Positions 21,301 through 34,328 of a DNA stretch of 64,000 nt are shown here, piece by piece. Both the position numbers and the translations under genes were made by a program. Numbering within the stretch: the first letter of the stretch is position 1; the number at the start of each line of letters is the position of its first letter. The DNA is from Trichuris trichiura (lineage: Eukaryota > Nematoda > Enoplea > Trichinellida > Trichuridae), in NCBI GenBank assembly GCA_037903355.1, contig JBAJFE010000031.1, positions 186,001 to 250,000 on the forward strand. Direction: 5' to 3'. Under the pieces are notes generated by a model. That model worked only from the letters and a program-made list of their open reading frames with translations, was not told where the DNA came from and ran no database searches.

Positions 21301-22204
21301 TTCGAAGCAGATTAAACTTTGCAGCTCAACTTTGAACTTTTTGCTTCGTACACAGGGGAAATTTAGTTCAGCGAGCTTCGACTTCGTCTGCCGAGTACAG
21401 GAGTGCGATTGTCATGATTGTCCAGTAGCGTACTTGAAGACAAGGTGCAATTTGTTCATACTTTGTTACATCTGACAACAACTTCAGTGTTCAAGACAGT
21501 AGATTTTATCACTGCATAATTTCGCATAAGCTTTCTTATCGCCTACGACCTGCCAAGGATCCGTTATGGAGTTAAAGATTCCACGCCGCAAACGCTTCAC
21601 GTAAGAAGTCTGTTACTTCTTTTTGTTTTAGTTTTGTAGGGAAAGTTCTTGCCGCCTTTTTGAAATTGTCTTAGACTTCAAGAACAACACCTTTGATGAG
21701 GCTTGACAGCGCCAGTTTTGATTAAACATCGAAGTGACATACGCAAAGAGTAGCGATTTAATTTACATTTCCAGAAGTCGGCTTGCCTGCTGGCAATTCG
21801 TTGTGCATTGACTCTTTGTCAATGCAAATTATTCATGGCTGATTTCCTTAATGAAATACGGCAAACGCCTGCCTAGTCAGGTACAACGCTTCACGCGACG
21901 CTTTAGAGAACATCGATCGAGGTCGGTTGACTTAGCCGGCACTCATTGATAACGTTACTTCAATAGCCGAACAAGTCGTGTTCAGCCCTGCGAAAGGTTA
22001 AAGGATCAGTTGTTTTGGTTTTGTAGCTTATTAAGCAGAGCGTATTGCATTCAATAAGTTTACCCGGCGATGCGCTGCTATTGCGGATCTTCTTTTGAAC
22101 ATTCAAAATTGGCCTATTGAAGCTGGCACAATACGGTAAGTAGGTTTTTCAAAACTTGAACGTGTTTTTCAGCTGCTAAGTCAAAGGCGGCTTGTTTAGG
22201 CACG
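18381..22204. other. Unique spacer between the two duplicated copies
   Basis: No gene is supported. 18540-19130 is ordinary AT-rich sequence. About 19440-19620 is markedly richer in G and C than its surroundings and carries overlapping ORFs on both strands (for example 19489-19827) without recognisable domains. 19830-22200 shows nothing identifiable. Confidence 0.45.
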
Positions 22205-22836
22205 TCGGCAGTCACTTCCGTAAGGCAATCTGTTGACCAAAGTTGCGCTGCAGAGCTAAAGCTTTCTCGTTTGCTCATTAATAAAACCATTGTCAATCTT
22301 ATTTTCTTTTAATCAGCTTTCCATTCAAGCCGGCATGAATTCCAATCAACTTATCCCCATGAACTTTGAATGAGTAAAATGCTGCATTACGCAGGCTGCA
22401 CTACTGGTCGTGAGGAAATAATGAGACAAAATATTTTTCAAAACTTTACGCCAGATCTATTGGTTTATCGAAGCTCCTATTGACGAAGCGTTTTCTTGCG
22501 CTTGCTCAACGGTGAGGTCAGTTTCAAAACATGCAATGAACGATCGGTTAAACTTTACCAGCCAACGGGTTCGACAAAGGCTACCCATAATTGGATTGGC
22601 GGAACCCTTCCGGATTTGCAAAAAGATTGCCTTCTTTGAAGCAAAGTTTCATTCGGCGCATCGTTGCTGCCAAGGTAGCATAGCGCTTTGTCATTGTCGC
22701 TCTCCAGTGAAATCAATTGTGATTAAGTATCCTTCCGTTCACAAAAGTTCATACAGTCCGGTGGACAGCTGTATCCATGGTGTGCAATCGTCAGCAGCGT
22801 TGATCATTTGATATTTGACGCGGCAAGAAAGTTTCC

Positions 22837-23825
22837 ATGCATTTAATCATCCTAATTCAAACATTTCCACTTTTGCTCTATCCAGCACTACCAGATGTTT
22901 TGAGCAATGATAAGGGATATGATCTGACAAGTTTTCCTGCTCCTAACAGCCCCCTGTGCCAGACTCGTTCTGATATTCGTAGTGCATTCATATGTGATCC
23001 GGACAGCTGGCTGTCCACGGAAGCATTTAACTCTGTTCATTTATTGTTTACTTCTTCCAAGATAAGAATGACTCATTGCTTGAATCACCGCAATCGACTT
23101 CCATGTCCAGACGGTAATTTGAGCCACCTTAGTTTTTCCAACCTAGAATCAACCCACTTGGTCATGGTAAACAAAGTGACACTTGTCAATGCCTCCCGCT
23201 GCGAAAAAGTTGCTACTCAGTCATATGAGGAAAAAAGCTTGGAAGTAGAAGAAATAGCATATGAAAATCTGATGCGCTTTGCCTCTTCGCTGTTGAACAC
23301 ATGGAATAGTCGGGACAGTCCAACTTGTCTGGTTGACATACTGCTTATGATGGTCAAAGAAGTTGTGCTTTGCGATCGAGGCAATCGTTTAACCCTTCGC
23401 AATCATCACCGCCCTACGCTGGTGGTTACCGTACGTGGTGAAAACGACAGACTTCTCCTTGGCGCCTTGAAACGTCTTGCCGATGAAAACAATCGCAATG
23501 CCTCTTTATCCAGCCTCCCGCAAAGGGTCGAGAACGCTTTACTAGCCCTTGAGCCACTCTTGGAAGCATTTCGGAAAAGAGATGGTCAAAAGATTCGCCA
23601 GTGCCGTGCCCCCCATCAGGCAGACCAAATAGCAATATTCCTACATGGGCGATCACGACAATTGTTGTCTCTTTGCTTCTCATTGTGCTTTGCACGTTCA
23701 TTGGTTATCTTGTAAATAATCGATCTCAAACACTGCGTATTTGTGATCCCAATCCGTTTACCCTGATCGACTTCACCCGCAAAAAGCGCAAATGGAGAGC
23801 CGGGTTCGGTGGTGGACTAATATGA
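22837..23825 (+). CDS. MOLO-1-like membrane protein (TPM domain), copy B
   Basis: The first frame (22837-23715) gives a signal peptide (MHLIILIQTFPLLLYPA), SFPAPNSPLC, FICDPDSWLS and a TPM-like region (FASSLLNTW, DILLMMVKE, LTLVVTVRGE). A different frame (23601-23825) encodes a proline-rich linker, a membrane helix (AITTIVVSLLLIVLCTFIGY), a basic stretch (RKKRKW) and a Gly-rich end (AGFGGG). A change of frame between about 23570 and 23640 would give a protein with the usual MOLO-1 layout. I see no clean intron, and a run of six C at 23609-23614 suggests a frameshift. Known family role: modulation of levamisole-sensitive acetylcholine receptors in nematodes. It may be a pseudogene. Confidence 0.5.
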
Positions 23826-26800
23826 TGGCTCTTCTGAGTCTAGTGGTCAATCAATGGGTTGAAGTTCCTGTCGATGGCCTACAGGACTTCCAAGCAGGCA
23901 AATGGTCCTGCTGTACCCTCGTCAGCAGGAGCGATGTGCGTAGAAATTACGGAGCGATCCAAAGTTGGATCTACTAGTATGGACGTCCAACATTGCCCTA
24001 ACATGGAGCGTCGAGTGACGGCACTACCATTCGCGCCTTTTGGTGCCGTCGTTCATTAATACCTAATGAAGAATGAAAAAGTCTGTCTGCTGGCCGTTTC
24101 TCTAGCTGTTTACGTCCTATTGGAAATGAACGTTTCTTTGAATACATCGGACTGAAATGAATATACAGCTTTATGGCAAGATTCTGAGGATGAGGGCCCG
24201 CCTTTAACGAAAGCGCTATTTACTCGGAAAGACAAAACTTATGGCACGCTTAAGCCATCGGTGACTATTAATAGTACGATGCGAAAGCTGCAGAATTCAA
24301 AAGACGAGTTGGAAGAGACTGACCAGTAAGTGGCGCTTTTGTTCTTCCGAGTTAATTGCTGTTTCGCGAGCTCAAGTTAGAAGCCAAAAGAACTGCCCGT
24401 TTTACCTTTCCCATTCTTAAGGCAAATGCATACCGGCAGATGACTCCGTCAATCGATAGCATTGCGGTACTCTGAGGATGGAAGCGATAGATTGTTATCA
24501 AAATATTACCACCAAAGCCCTTACGTGCGTCGCCTTGCCTGAGATGAGCATTAGCAAGCATGCCTGCTCCCCTAATCCGTTTTTGTCATTATTCCATCAA
24601 CCATTTTATTTAATGATGCTTCAATAGCGTTGCAACAGGGTGGACTGCGGGCGTGCAACTTTCTTGATCATATTAAGGGCTATGAATAGAAAGAGAGGGA
24701 GATACGTAGGCACGCATACGACAATGAGGCAAGTAGCGGTTAAAAAAATTTAGCGTAGAGACTAGACAATTCAGTATTGCAACCGCATGCTTGCCGATGG
24801 TCGATCAGTCTGAAAGTAAAATATCAGCTGAACTTTTCTGTTTGCGCTTACATAATTCGCCGATGAAATATTATATCGTGAATGCAATTGGACAGCAGAA
24901 TAACTGGTTGATTTAGCCAGCAGTTTTCCGGCCTTAAGTAATCTTATCAACTCGAGTGTTCCCATCTTCACTAGCTAACCGATCCATAACAGATAAGAGC
25001 AAGAAAGGTTTGAAAATACATCGTTAAACCCATAAAAACAATTCCTCTCTTTGAAGCAGGCAAAATTCAAAATGACCTCTACTACCTTCCGTTTTCTGTA
25101 AGTTGATTCATTGACTTCAGGTACATATAGGCGTCTGGATTAAGAACACACCGACTTAACGAAACAAAAGTTATTATTTCTGTATTTTTAAAAGCACGAA
25201 GAAAGAAAAAGAAAATTTTTAAAAGCATTAACGAGAAGTGGTTTGTTTATTTTTTCGATAGGCTGCAACAAGTTTTATCATTGAGGCGCCGACTGGCGTT
25301 CTAAGACTGCCTGCTTTCAGCTTTTGACGTGCTTTGCTGAAATGACATGACAGCCTCAACAGCAATTGCGCCATCTATTCTGCTGTCCAACGACATTCCT
25401 ATTTCAGACATAGTAAAATATGTACTCCTTACATAGCATATTCTGTTGACGAAATCCAGAAGGGATTCTCGGAAAGAAGGGAATAATATTACTGGGCTGG
25501 CGCTTACCAAAGCGCATAATGCCTGGACCATCATACTTTTTCCACTGAGTTCGCTGCACTGGTTCACCATATTGATCATTTCCTAAATTGTTGTTCATCA
25601 TTAAATGTGGCAGGTTAGCTCATCAATCCCCTAATAATTTCACAATTCTTCATTGTCTTAAGATTAATAGTATAACACTTTAAATCATGATTACTACAAA
25701 ACGAGCAGAGCGCACTTTCGGTGCGATGAAGGTTTTCGTCGTGACCAGATTGTTTGTTTGCCTTTTATCCACAAGAGCAAGTTAGAAACCTGATTATATT
25801 AGGAATAAAGAGAGAGCAGTGCTCCTGAAAACACGTAACATAAAATCAAGGTGTGAGTTTTGCTAAACAGTATTGCAAAACTGTTGTAACATACTAGTGT
25901 AATCTATGCCCACTTTCGCTGCTCAGTGAAAATGAAAAAAATGAACGATCTCGACTACGAAAATATGAAAGTGACAGAAACGGTTTATTAAATTTTCACG
26001 TTCCTTCCTTAGGAAGGAAGAATAAACACATTAACAAAAGGCATAATAATTAGCCTAATTAAGTCGCTCCCTCCGATTCGTACAAAATATGCAGTTAGTT
26101 CTCACTCAGTTCGAGGGAATATATGTGCTCCTTGAAAACATTGCACTACACAAACTTTGCATAATACAAAACGCCTAAAGTATACTGACTGATGTTGACG
26201 ATCATTCCTGTCTCGAATGCTGTCCCAATGAAGTATGAACACTCAAAAGAAACGGTTGACTCTCTGAAACGAATCGAAGACCCATGCGTTTAACGTGAAC
26301 AACGAAATAATGACAGCAGAACTAGAAGAAGCGGATAAGAAGCGTTCATTTTATAACTGTAACTGGCAGAGGCACTTCAGAAATGTAATGCCTCATAAAA
26401 GTAGTATGCTCCTCGGCTCCTTCGTTAATGTTGAAGTACAGAACCCTTTTTGAAACCTGCAAATTCGTTTATTGTATACTGTTTAATACGCAAACGTTTC
26501 TAACCCTTTTTCTTAGCTCTGTCCGACTTTGCTTACCGTAAATGTCCTGTTCACGCCGTTGGTTGAAAAATAAATTCTTAATAATTACAAATGACATGAA
26601 CGCTTTCGCAATAGGCTAGGGGGAACGACTCGCCTCAGCGCTGCCTGGAGAGACCATCTTTCACTTAGCGCTGAAGACAGGACAAGGCTGCTACTGAAAG
26701 ATACGGGTCCATTAACAAAACTTAATACTATTGCTGCGGATTGGTGATCCGTATGTAATCATTAGCGTCTTTACACCATGCTAAAATGCTACAATATAAC

Positions 26801-28143
26801 GCTATGCTAATACTTTGCAAAGACTTTATATTATTGCGTTTTGATTCCACTAACAAATAGCGACCCCACCCATAAGAGGCAAAAATGCACACCTAAAAGC
26901 GACAATGAATTTTTTTAAAATTTAGTATAGCTGTTTACTAACGAATAAACGGCATCACTGCTGAGACTTGCACTTAATAGCGTGATGACGCTTTTTCGAA
27001 AGACAGGGTGTCTTTTAACAGGCTTAGGTTGTTTCATAGTTGAATATAGTGTTTCATAGTCGGTTGAAGTAGTTTCACAGTAATTCATTGTGAATCAGAA
27101 GATCAACGATGACGCTGTTTTGGTATTCAGTCATTCCTTCCCACAACTCAACCGTTGGCTTTTTGTGATACTCATGTTCGATGACTTCTGAGAAGGCATC
27201 CCAGCATCAAACAAAAATACATACCATTCATTATACACTGCTTTCGCTTAAGCGTAAACTTAAGCATAAAACTCATCTTTTTTGCTTGGACCTACGGCAG
27301 CACGGGACGACTGAAAAAGAATGCCGGCCGCTATTGTTTGGCTCTCATTAAGCTTATGCCTAAACGTTAAGGCCCATGTTTTGTCTTAGCCCTACGTTAG
27401 GGCAGGATAGGATGTTTGGCAGAAAAGCATACTGGCTATCAGAAAGCTTATGTTCCAATTGCGTGATAACTGGCTAATGATTGACAGAGGGGCGCAAGCC
27501 GAAATGTTAACAAACATGAGCATCGCCAAAAGCCAACGGTAAAGTGGCGGGAATGAACGACTAATAAGCTGAGTTTTTTCTTCATGAAAATGAAGTAAAA
27601 GATTACAAGGCGCAAGTAAGAAAGTGAACGATCTACTAAGGTTTTCTGCGCTAATGCTCATGGAGATTGACAGAATGAGTGCGTTGGTAAATGAAATCGC
27701 GTTGCAACTTTTGAAAGAACTTATTAAGCTAACCTAACCCGCTGGCACGTTCATGCACTCCCACTAGTAAATCATTAAACGAAAAAATTTAACCTACCTT
27801 CCATAGTGCTTGCTGGCAGCACAAGTTGGCCTTCAGTGTCCGGTGCCAGCAGCAAGCTGCAAAACAAGACCATACCAACCAATAGGTTGAAGGATCCGAA
27901 AATCGAGTGCATTTTCATTTTCTGAAGTTTATAACCTAAACGAACGCATGTAAACCTGCAGCGCCAGTAGGTCGCTACATAATGACTGCTAATGCCAGCT
28001 GGAATGGATTTGAAGTTGTGAAAATGGAGAGAAGCTCTGATCATCAGAAATTAAAGTTTGTTAGAGACAAAAGGGAATGTTATTTTTGTCATATCATCTC
28101 TTGTGCAGGAATTTATTGTGTGTCGTGCCGTCCTCTACATGAA
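23826..28143. other. Copy B non-coding stretch
   Basis: Collinear with 5705-11210 minus its insertions. No supported gene. At 27000-27108 there is extra sequence flanked by gatgacgct on both sides, absent from copy A. An old PLE-end relic is at 26668-26706. Confidence 0.4.
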
Positions 28144-28256
28144 CAGGTTGATTACCAAAAATAATGAACGCCGAATTCTATCGTCAAGCATAATGCAATT
28201 GAAGAGACTTCAACTCTTCGCAGAACAACAATAATGAAAAAATAAAATAAAATATG

Positions 28257-28258
<2 letters not shown>

Positions 28259-28350
<92 letters not shown>
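28259..28350. repeat. (AAT)n microsatellite
   Basis: About thirty uninterrupted AAT units. Confidence 0.97.
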
Positions 28351-28351
<1 letters not shown>

Positions 28352-29511
28352 CCCAGCAAAAACCCAGAGCAGTAAGCATGCGTTTTCGGGCTTCTTTTAA
28401 ATGTAAACTTTTTATTAGTGGTGAAAGCTTTGAGTCCGTCGCAAAGAGGTAATGTGAAAGATTATAAATTTTTGGAAATATTTTTCAAAAAAAGAAAATT
28501 TCTTAGACGTACAGATTGAAATACGGAAATATTTTTGTTGTTAGCAGGAAACAGCTCTGACTAATCGCAAGAATTATGCGCGAAACTAAATTGTCTGTTT
28601 ACCTAGAATTCGCAAGCAGTGACAAAAGTTGAGGGCAAAGAAAGAATGCCAGAAGCTACAACTACACAAGTGACGCTAGGAACAACTGAGTTCTTTACGT
28701 CAAGCGCGATGCGGAGCTAAGTCTCATTTATTCAAAGCGTTTTGTTAACTCTAAGTGATATGGACTGCTTTTCAAAAACCGTTTTGGTAGCTCAAACTTA
28801 TGCTGCACCCATACGTCTAAAATTCATTAAGTGAAGTTGGCTTGACATCTCCCTTTGCTTAGCATTATCCGTCTGAAGTGCACAATTGCTACAGGAAATT
28901 GATTTCCAATAGCATTACATACGGGTAAAGTTATAAACATTCCGTACTACTTGATATTCACCATGTACGGAATGTGTTACATTAGGCGTTATGCGGAATA
29001 CTTAGACAATTTTAAAATGCTGAAAATCCTGGGCACGATTGGAAACACTTAAAATTGCATACACATGTTTTCTAGGCAATCTGTAAAATGTCAAGGAACA
29101 TACTGGCAGAGTATTAAAGCGAGCCTTTTCACGCATGTCTTAGCAAGCCCACACTAGCGAGACCTACGGGACGAAGTGAATTGTTTGTTTTGCTACTACG
29201 TTGGCTATACTTTCTTTACGTTTCGGTTTAGGTTTAGGCTATGGCTGAACAGAACAGCAACAAATATGCAAGAAAAATTGGGTGCTTCGACCGTAGAACC
29301 TGACCGGCTATCCTGTTATGCCTTAGCTTAAGCCTAAGCCAAAATATAAAGACGGGATAGGCAAAAAGTAGCGAGAAAACGACATAGTTCGTTCCATAGG
29401 TGTCGTCATTGTAGATCTACGCGTGTGTCGCTGTCAAGAGCATAAAGGTTTCCACTATCTAAGACGCGATTCATATTATGCCTAAATCTGTCATCCTATT
29501 CAGTGCCTAGG

Positions 29512-29513
<2 letters not shown>

Positions 29514-29543
<30 letters not shown>
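29514..29543. repeat. (TA)n microsatellite
   Basis: About fourteen TA units next to the tail of the palindromic PLE end, as at 11411-11429. Confidence 0.9.
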
Positions 29544-29545
<2 letters not shown>

Positions 29546-29637
29546 TATTGAAAATGTGGTTTCTTCGTACGGGACCGTATGTTTTCATAATGCAAAAACT
29601 TTATTACGGAATAATTCCCGTTTAATGCGTGTTGATT

Positions 29638-29675
29638 CCGGAGCTTTCAGGTCAACCGAGACCCGTCTTCAGCGG
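29638..29675 (-). ncRNA. Hammerhead-like motif, left arm
   Basis: Minus strand: CCG, CTGAAGA, C, GGGT-loop-ACCT, GAAAGCTC, CGG. Confidence 0.58.
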
Positions 29676-29717
29676 TTGTGAATTATGAATATTCATATCC
29701 ATATCCATAATCCACAA

Positions 29718-29755
29718 CCGCTGAAGACGGGTCTCGGTTGACCCGAAAGCTCCGG
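29718..29755 (+). ncRNA. Hammerhead-like motif, right arm
   Basis: CCG, CTGAAGA, C, GGGT-loop-ACCC, GAAAGCTC, CGG; loop ctcggttg. Confidence 0.6.
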
Positions 29756-30301
29756 AGTCAACACGCATTAAACGGGAATTATTCCGTAATAAAGTTTTTG
29801 CGATATACATACGTATGCCAAAAGCCATTCGAAATGGGCATCTGATTAAATCTCCATTTAAGGTTTTAATGCTTTTATGAAATAATTACGTACGGATTTG
29901 AAAACAACGGGAAAATGCTTTTCGCCAATGGTCGCTTTTTATTTACTAAATCAACGATCTTATTCACTAAGACAGCAATTTTACTTTCACTAGACGAAAG
30001 AGTCGCGAGCGAACGGACTTCTGTCAATGAGCAGCACAGCGACAACGCACTGAATCTGTAATCTGATTTTAACCTCTTCATTTGGTGACTGTTGTATGAG
30101 CTGGACAAGTAGAGTCAATCTTATTAATCAGCAGGCCATTTTGCCTTTTACGATTCACGTGAATAAGAAAACTATTCATTCGATTGTCAAATCCAAAAGC
30201 TGAATGTGTTTCTTAAGGGAATTTGGTCATGTTTCTAATTTGAACACTTACGCCTGGATAAGGTCTCTAAACCTTAATAATAAAAATAGAAAAAAAACAT
30301 C

Positions 30302-30347
<46 letters not shown>
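30302..30347. repeat. (AAT)n microsatellite
   Basis: About fifteen AAT units followed by a few GTT units. Confidence 0.95.
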
Positions 30348-33300
30348 TTGTTGTTGTTATGCTGTCAGAAAGAATGTTACGATTTGATTTATTTAACGAG
30401 GTATAATTATAATAAAATATCCAGAGCTGTTAGGGTGACTAGATTTTGTAACTAGCAAAGAAAGGCCGACAGGTCGACCTGTCAAACTTTTTTCGCTGAA
30501 TGTAAGGGCTTCTGTTTGTCCAAAGAGCTGCGAATACTTTATTATACTTACATCTCATTACACAGATCAAACTGTAATGTTCTTCATGATATTTCGCGTT
30601 TTTGGGGTCCAGCACACATTAACAAACAGTCCTAACGATGCATTTTTGTCTCCAACCAGCTCTAACCAGGAGTGGTTAGATGATTTCGTCAGCCGACAAA
30701 GTGAGATCAGCGAAGCAGAAAACTAACAGGACTCGTTTCACCAACGAGACAGAAAGCAGCTAACCAATACTGCTTCTAAATCTGCAATCTACATACGCAA
30801 AAAAATATGCCCCTAATGTCGGCAAGAAATTTAAATAGCCAAAGTCGCTTGAAGTTTAAAGCGTACGAATGAATTGCTTATCGTTTTGAGTGAAATTTTC
30901 GTTGAGATAGCAAACTGCCGAACATTGCAGAACAGACAAAAATGATGTGTATTTCGACAAGCTTCACTGCCTTGTACAGAAGGAATCTATTTCTCTTAAA
31001 GGCTCATCAGCCCAACTTTCAGGTCACGCTAGGCCGCATAAGCCTGGGCAATAAAACGGGCTGCTTCCCTATGAAGCTAAGAACGCATATGCACTATGAC
31101 ATACGTAAATAATTCCAATGCGAGTATTACTATAATTACTACTACTACTAATAATAATAATGTCTAAACCACTATGAGACATGCTGCAGGCCATAACTCG
31201 CGCTTTGAGTTAAGGGGTTTCTCCCTTCCGCAGCAACTCTGACCACACCAAGTAGTAAGTAGTTTGTAAGCAGCTTGCCGCAGCGAGTTAATATAGTAAG
31301 CAAATTGTAATTAAAAGAGCGATAAGATCAAAGATGCCCCAGCTATGAGGTAATCGAGCAACAGCAACGGTTACGAACAGAGAGCGAATTTTTGAGAACT
31401 CTGCGTCAGCTTCGAGAAATCATGCATTTTATAATGTTAATAATTAGTCAGCATATGTGAACAACATTTAATAATAATGCAAAATATACAGATGGACAAA
31501 GTGATGACAGTTACGTTGGAAATATACTGTATATAAGCCAAAGAAAATGTAGCTAATGTCGAAAAAAACTTACGCTAGCTGGAACAACAAGAAAGCACAG
31601 ACTGATTAACCGTGACTGCCAAAGCAAACGCGCACGGTATATGGCAATAGAAAATGTTTTAAATCTTTCATCCAAGGAGCTTCATTTACCGGAGAAAATA
31701 AAAAAGTAAAAAAATCAATGCACCGCTTCCATTGTAGTCTTGCCACCCTGGCTTCCCAATTGAGCGCCTCAATACCTTTCAATACAGTACGGTATAAATT
31801 TTAATTTCTGCTTTCGACGAAACCAATTCCCGACGGACAAGTAGCGCGCAATCGAAAAATTACACGGAAATTCTTTTCGAGTTTGACCAGTTTTCATTAT
31901 ACGCAAACAGCAAAGGCCAACTTCAGAAGGTGCTTCCTTAAATGACTAAAGCTCCCCATTCTGACAAAAAGACGCGACTTCGCCTATCAACAATAACGCT
32001 AAGGCATTATTTCGAAAAGATAATAATATGCAAAGAATTGCGATCCACCTTTACCGCTTTGATCAATAATTCAAAAAAGTAGATTAAACGAGCACGCACA
32101 GAAATCATCAATTTCCAAGTTCCATTTTCACGATCGTTCTTTTCTTTCTGGTCAAGTTAATGAAATACATGGGCTGAGGAATTAGGCCTTCGCCGCCGTA
32201 TTCTCAAAGTGGCCGAATGGACATATCGTTACGGAGTCGCACCTTGCTGTGAATGACGCTACCACTAATTAAAGTAATTCAGTGAGCCTTTCCGTGCTCG
32301 GCCGATTATCTTTATAACTAATAATGCACTCGATTAAGCAGCTAACTCTTGCGTTTCCCATTATTCGCAATGAAACGCCTAACTATATGCCCTCTTCATA
32401 ATGGGAAGCGGTGCTTCAGCTAGCAAGCATAGTACGCCCTTTCAAGAAACCTGCCGCTTCAACAATTGAAATGCAAATTAATTAGAATGGATTATTCGTT
32501 AGCAAGCCTGCAGCTTACGCAAGACCTTGTCGATGCCTAAAGAAAATCCACTACTGCATGGATACCCATCAGCAGCTGGTATTTTCTCTGCTCAAGCAAC
32601 TGGATAATCACAAACTGGTACAGTAAAAGTTGAATACAAAGACAACTTCCGGTGCTGATGCTACAACGCATTGTCACGGAGGTTGACCTTTCATTTTTCC
32701 AACAAGAGCAAGCCCGAAAGCTGGCGAAGCCATTAGCTTAAATTCTAATCAAATATAAAGCTACGAATTCAACAGCATCAGTCGAAACTGCATGCAAAAG
32801 CGGTAAATTACAGCTTATTATTACTCTTCACTTTCTGGGTTACTTAAAAAACAATGACAGCAAAATGCTCAACAGCGTGCGCAGGACAAACGTGAAAAAT
32901 TTTCAACTTCCAGCAGAAATATTCGACCAATCAAGTGCGCTGTCAAAGTATGTACATTTGAATAAAATGGGAAAAGCACAATTTTACTTAATATTCGCTT
33001 TGCGGTTTATTAGTCATACTTCTGAGCGTACGCCTCAACAATGGATATTCTACGCTCAACAACACTTGTGTCATCTGCAGAAGAGCAGTTTGTATGACAT
33101 ACGTTTACGGGATATTCACAAGGATAACAGCCTCAGTTACGATTGCCACTCAACTACTGTTTCAATGCACTGAGCTCTGTCGTGCATTTGTAAGAAAGTG
33201 AGCTACTTTTGCGATTCCTATTTTGGTAAGGAACAACTTAAGCACAAATTTAGTCAACCTAAAAGAAGTAATAAAATGTCAATGCAGCATGAGGGATTGA

Positions 33301-34328
33301 CGAGCAGCCTGCTGCTATTACTATCGTCTTGGTATAAAACTGCTATTCGGCAAAAGTACACTTCCATTTGATGCCACCGTATGAGGCAGTTTATTACGTT
33401 GCTACTTGGACAACTTGAAAAGGCAATTACTCTGTACAGTTCGAAACTACTGGTCAAAAGCTTTTGGATAGCAGGTAAGATTAATTGAGAACATTCTTGC
33501 TGAGACAAAAAGGTAGCCGAACGTAATTAGTTGGTGGGGCTGCACGAGCGGTCTCTCAAACGCAAAGTCGTAAAACAAGACTACTTCCACGGCTGAAATT
33601 TATTTATTACGGCAATAACGCAAACTTGCCATATTCTTCCGACTAAAGTTTGCAATTTTATTTAGCTCAACTGGGTGAAATTCTTATTCGCTGCTCATAG
33701 GCAAAGAAAGTGTCTCGCTGCTTTATTCAATGCAAATTCAGCAGAACATCTTTGCAACGACGAAGTCAACCGGCAATGAGCCCTGTTGAACTGAATGGCA
33801 AAAGGGCGATCGCTGTTAAGAAAGAGCAGACTGAACTACCGCTCTTTTTGCTTTAGAATTTAAAATTCTTTACAAAAATAAATGAAACAGATGAAAGCAA
33901 CAGCGACAAACGAAAATGAAAAGCTTGTTTCCAAGCTCAGAGCAACCAACTGAGCTTTGCCCTGTTCGGAAAGGCTGATTTGCTGGTACTTTATTCAAAA
34001 ATTAGACTAACAAAAACTAGGTTGCCTTTCTTGCGTAACTTTGATACAATATTAATAACTGACGTTCAAGAAGCGAACTAAGCATGTCATAAGCACATAC
34101 CTCAATTATACAATACGGTATACAAGCTTTGTGCTCTGATCGTCTGAATACCTCGCCTCTAACCGCAACTACCAACCTCCAAATGGCTTACTGACCTCTT
34201 AAGTATAAGCTGACGAAGGCAGAATAGGTCACGTGCCACAGATACAAATTAATACCGAAATGCAATGCATATACAACCAATGGATTTTGAGCGCGGGAGA
34301 CGGTGCTTAATGATTAGTAATTGGCCAG

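Larger units (their letters stand above)
29551..29801 (-). mobile_element. Palindromic PLE end (solo, with one tail)
   Basis: Arms from 29592 to about 29689 and from about 29704 to 29801 are near-perfect inverse copies of a PLE 3' end. The tail (ttcgtacgggaccgtatg) is on the left only, so the primed strand is minus. Two hammerhead-like motifs are present. There is no coding part. Confidence 0.85.
28144..34328. other. Copy B-specific block, mostly non-coding
   Basis: This 6.2-kb stretch has no equivalent in copy A, which has 11215-11935 at this position. It contains microsatellites, one palindromic PLE end, and a short imperfect inverted repeat at about 29220-29350 (gtttaggtttaggct against cttaagcctaagcc). 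No protein-coding gene is recognisable. Confidence 0.5.
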
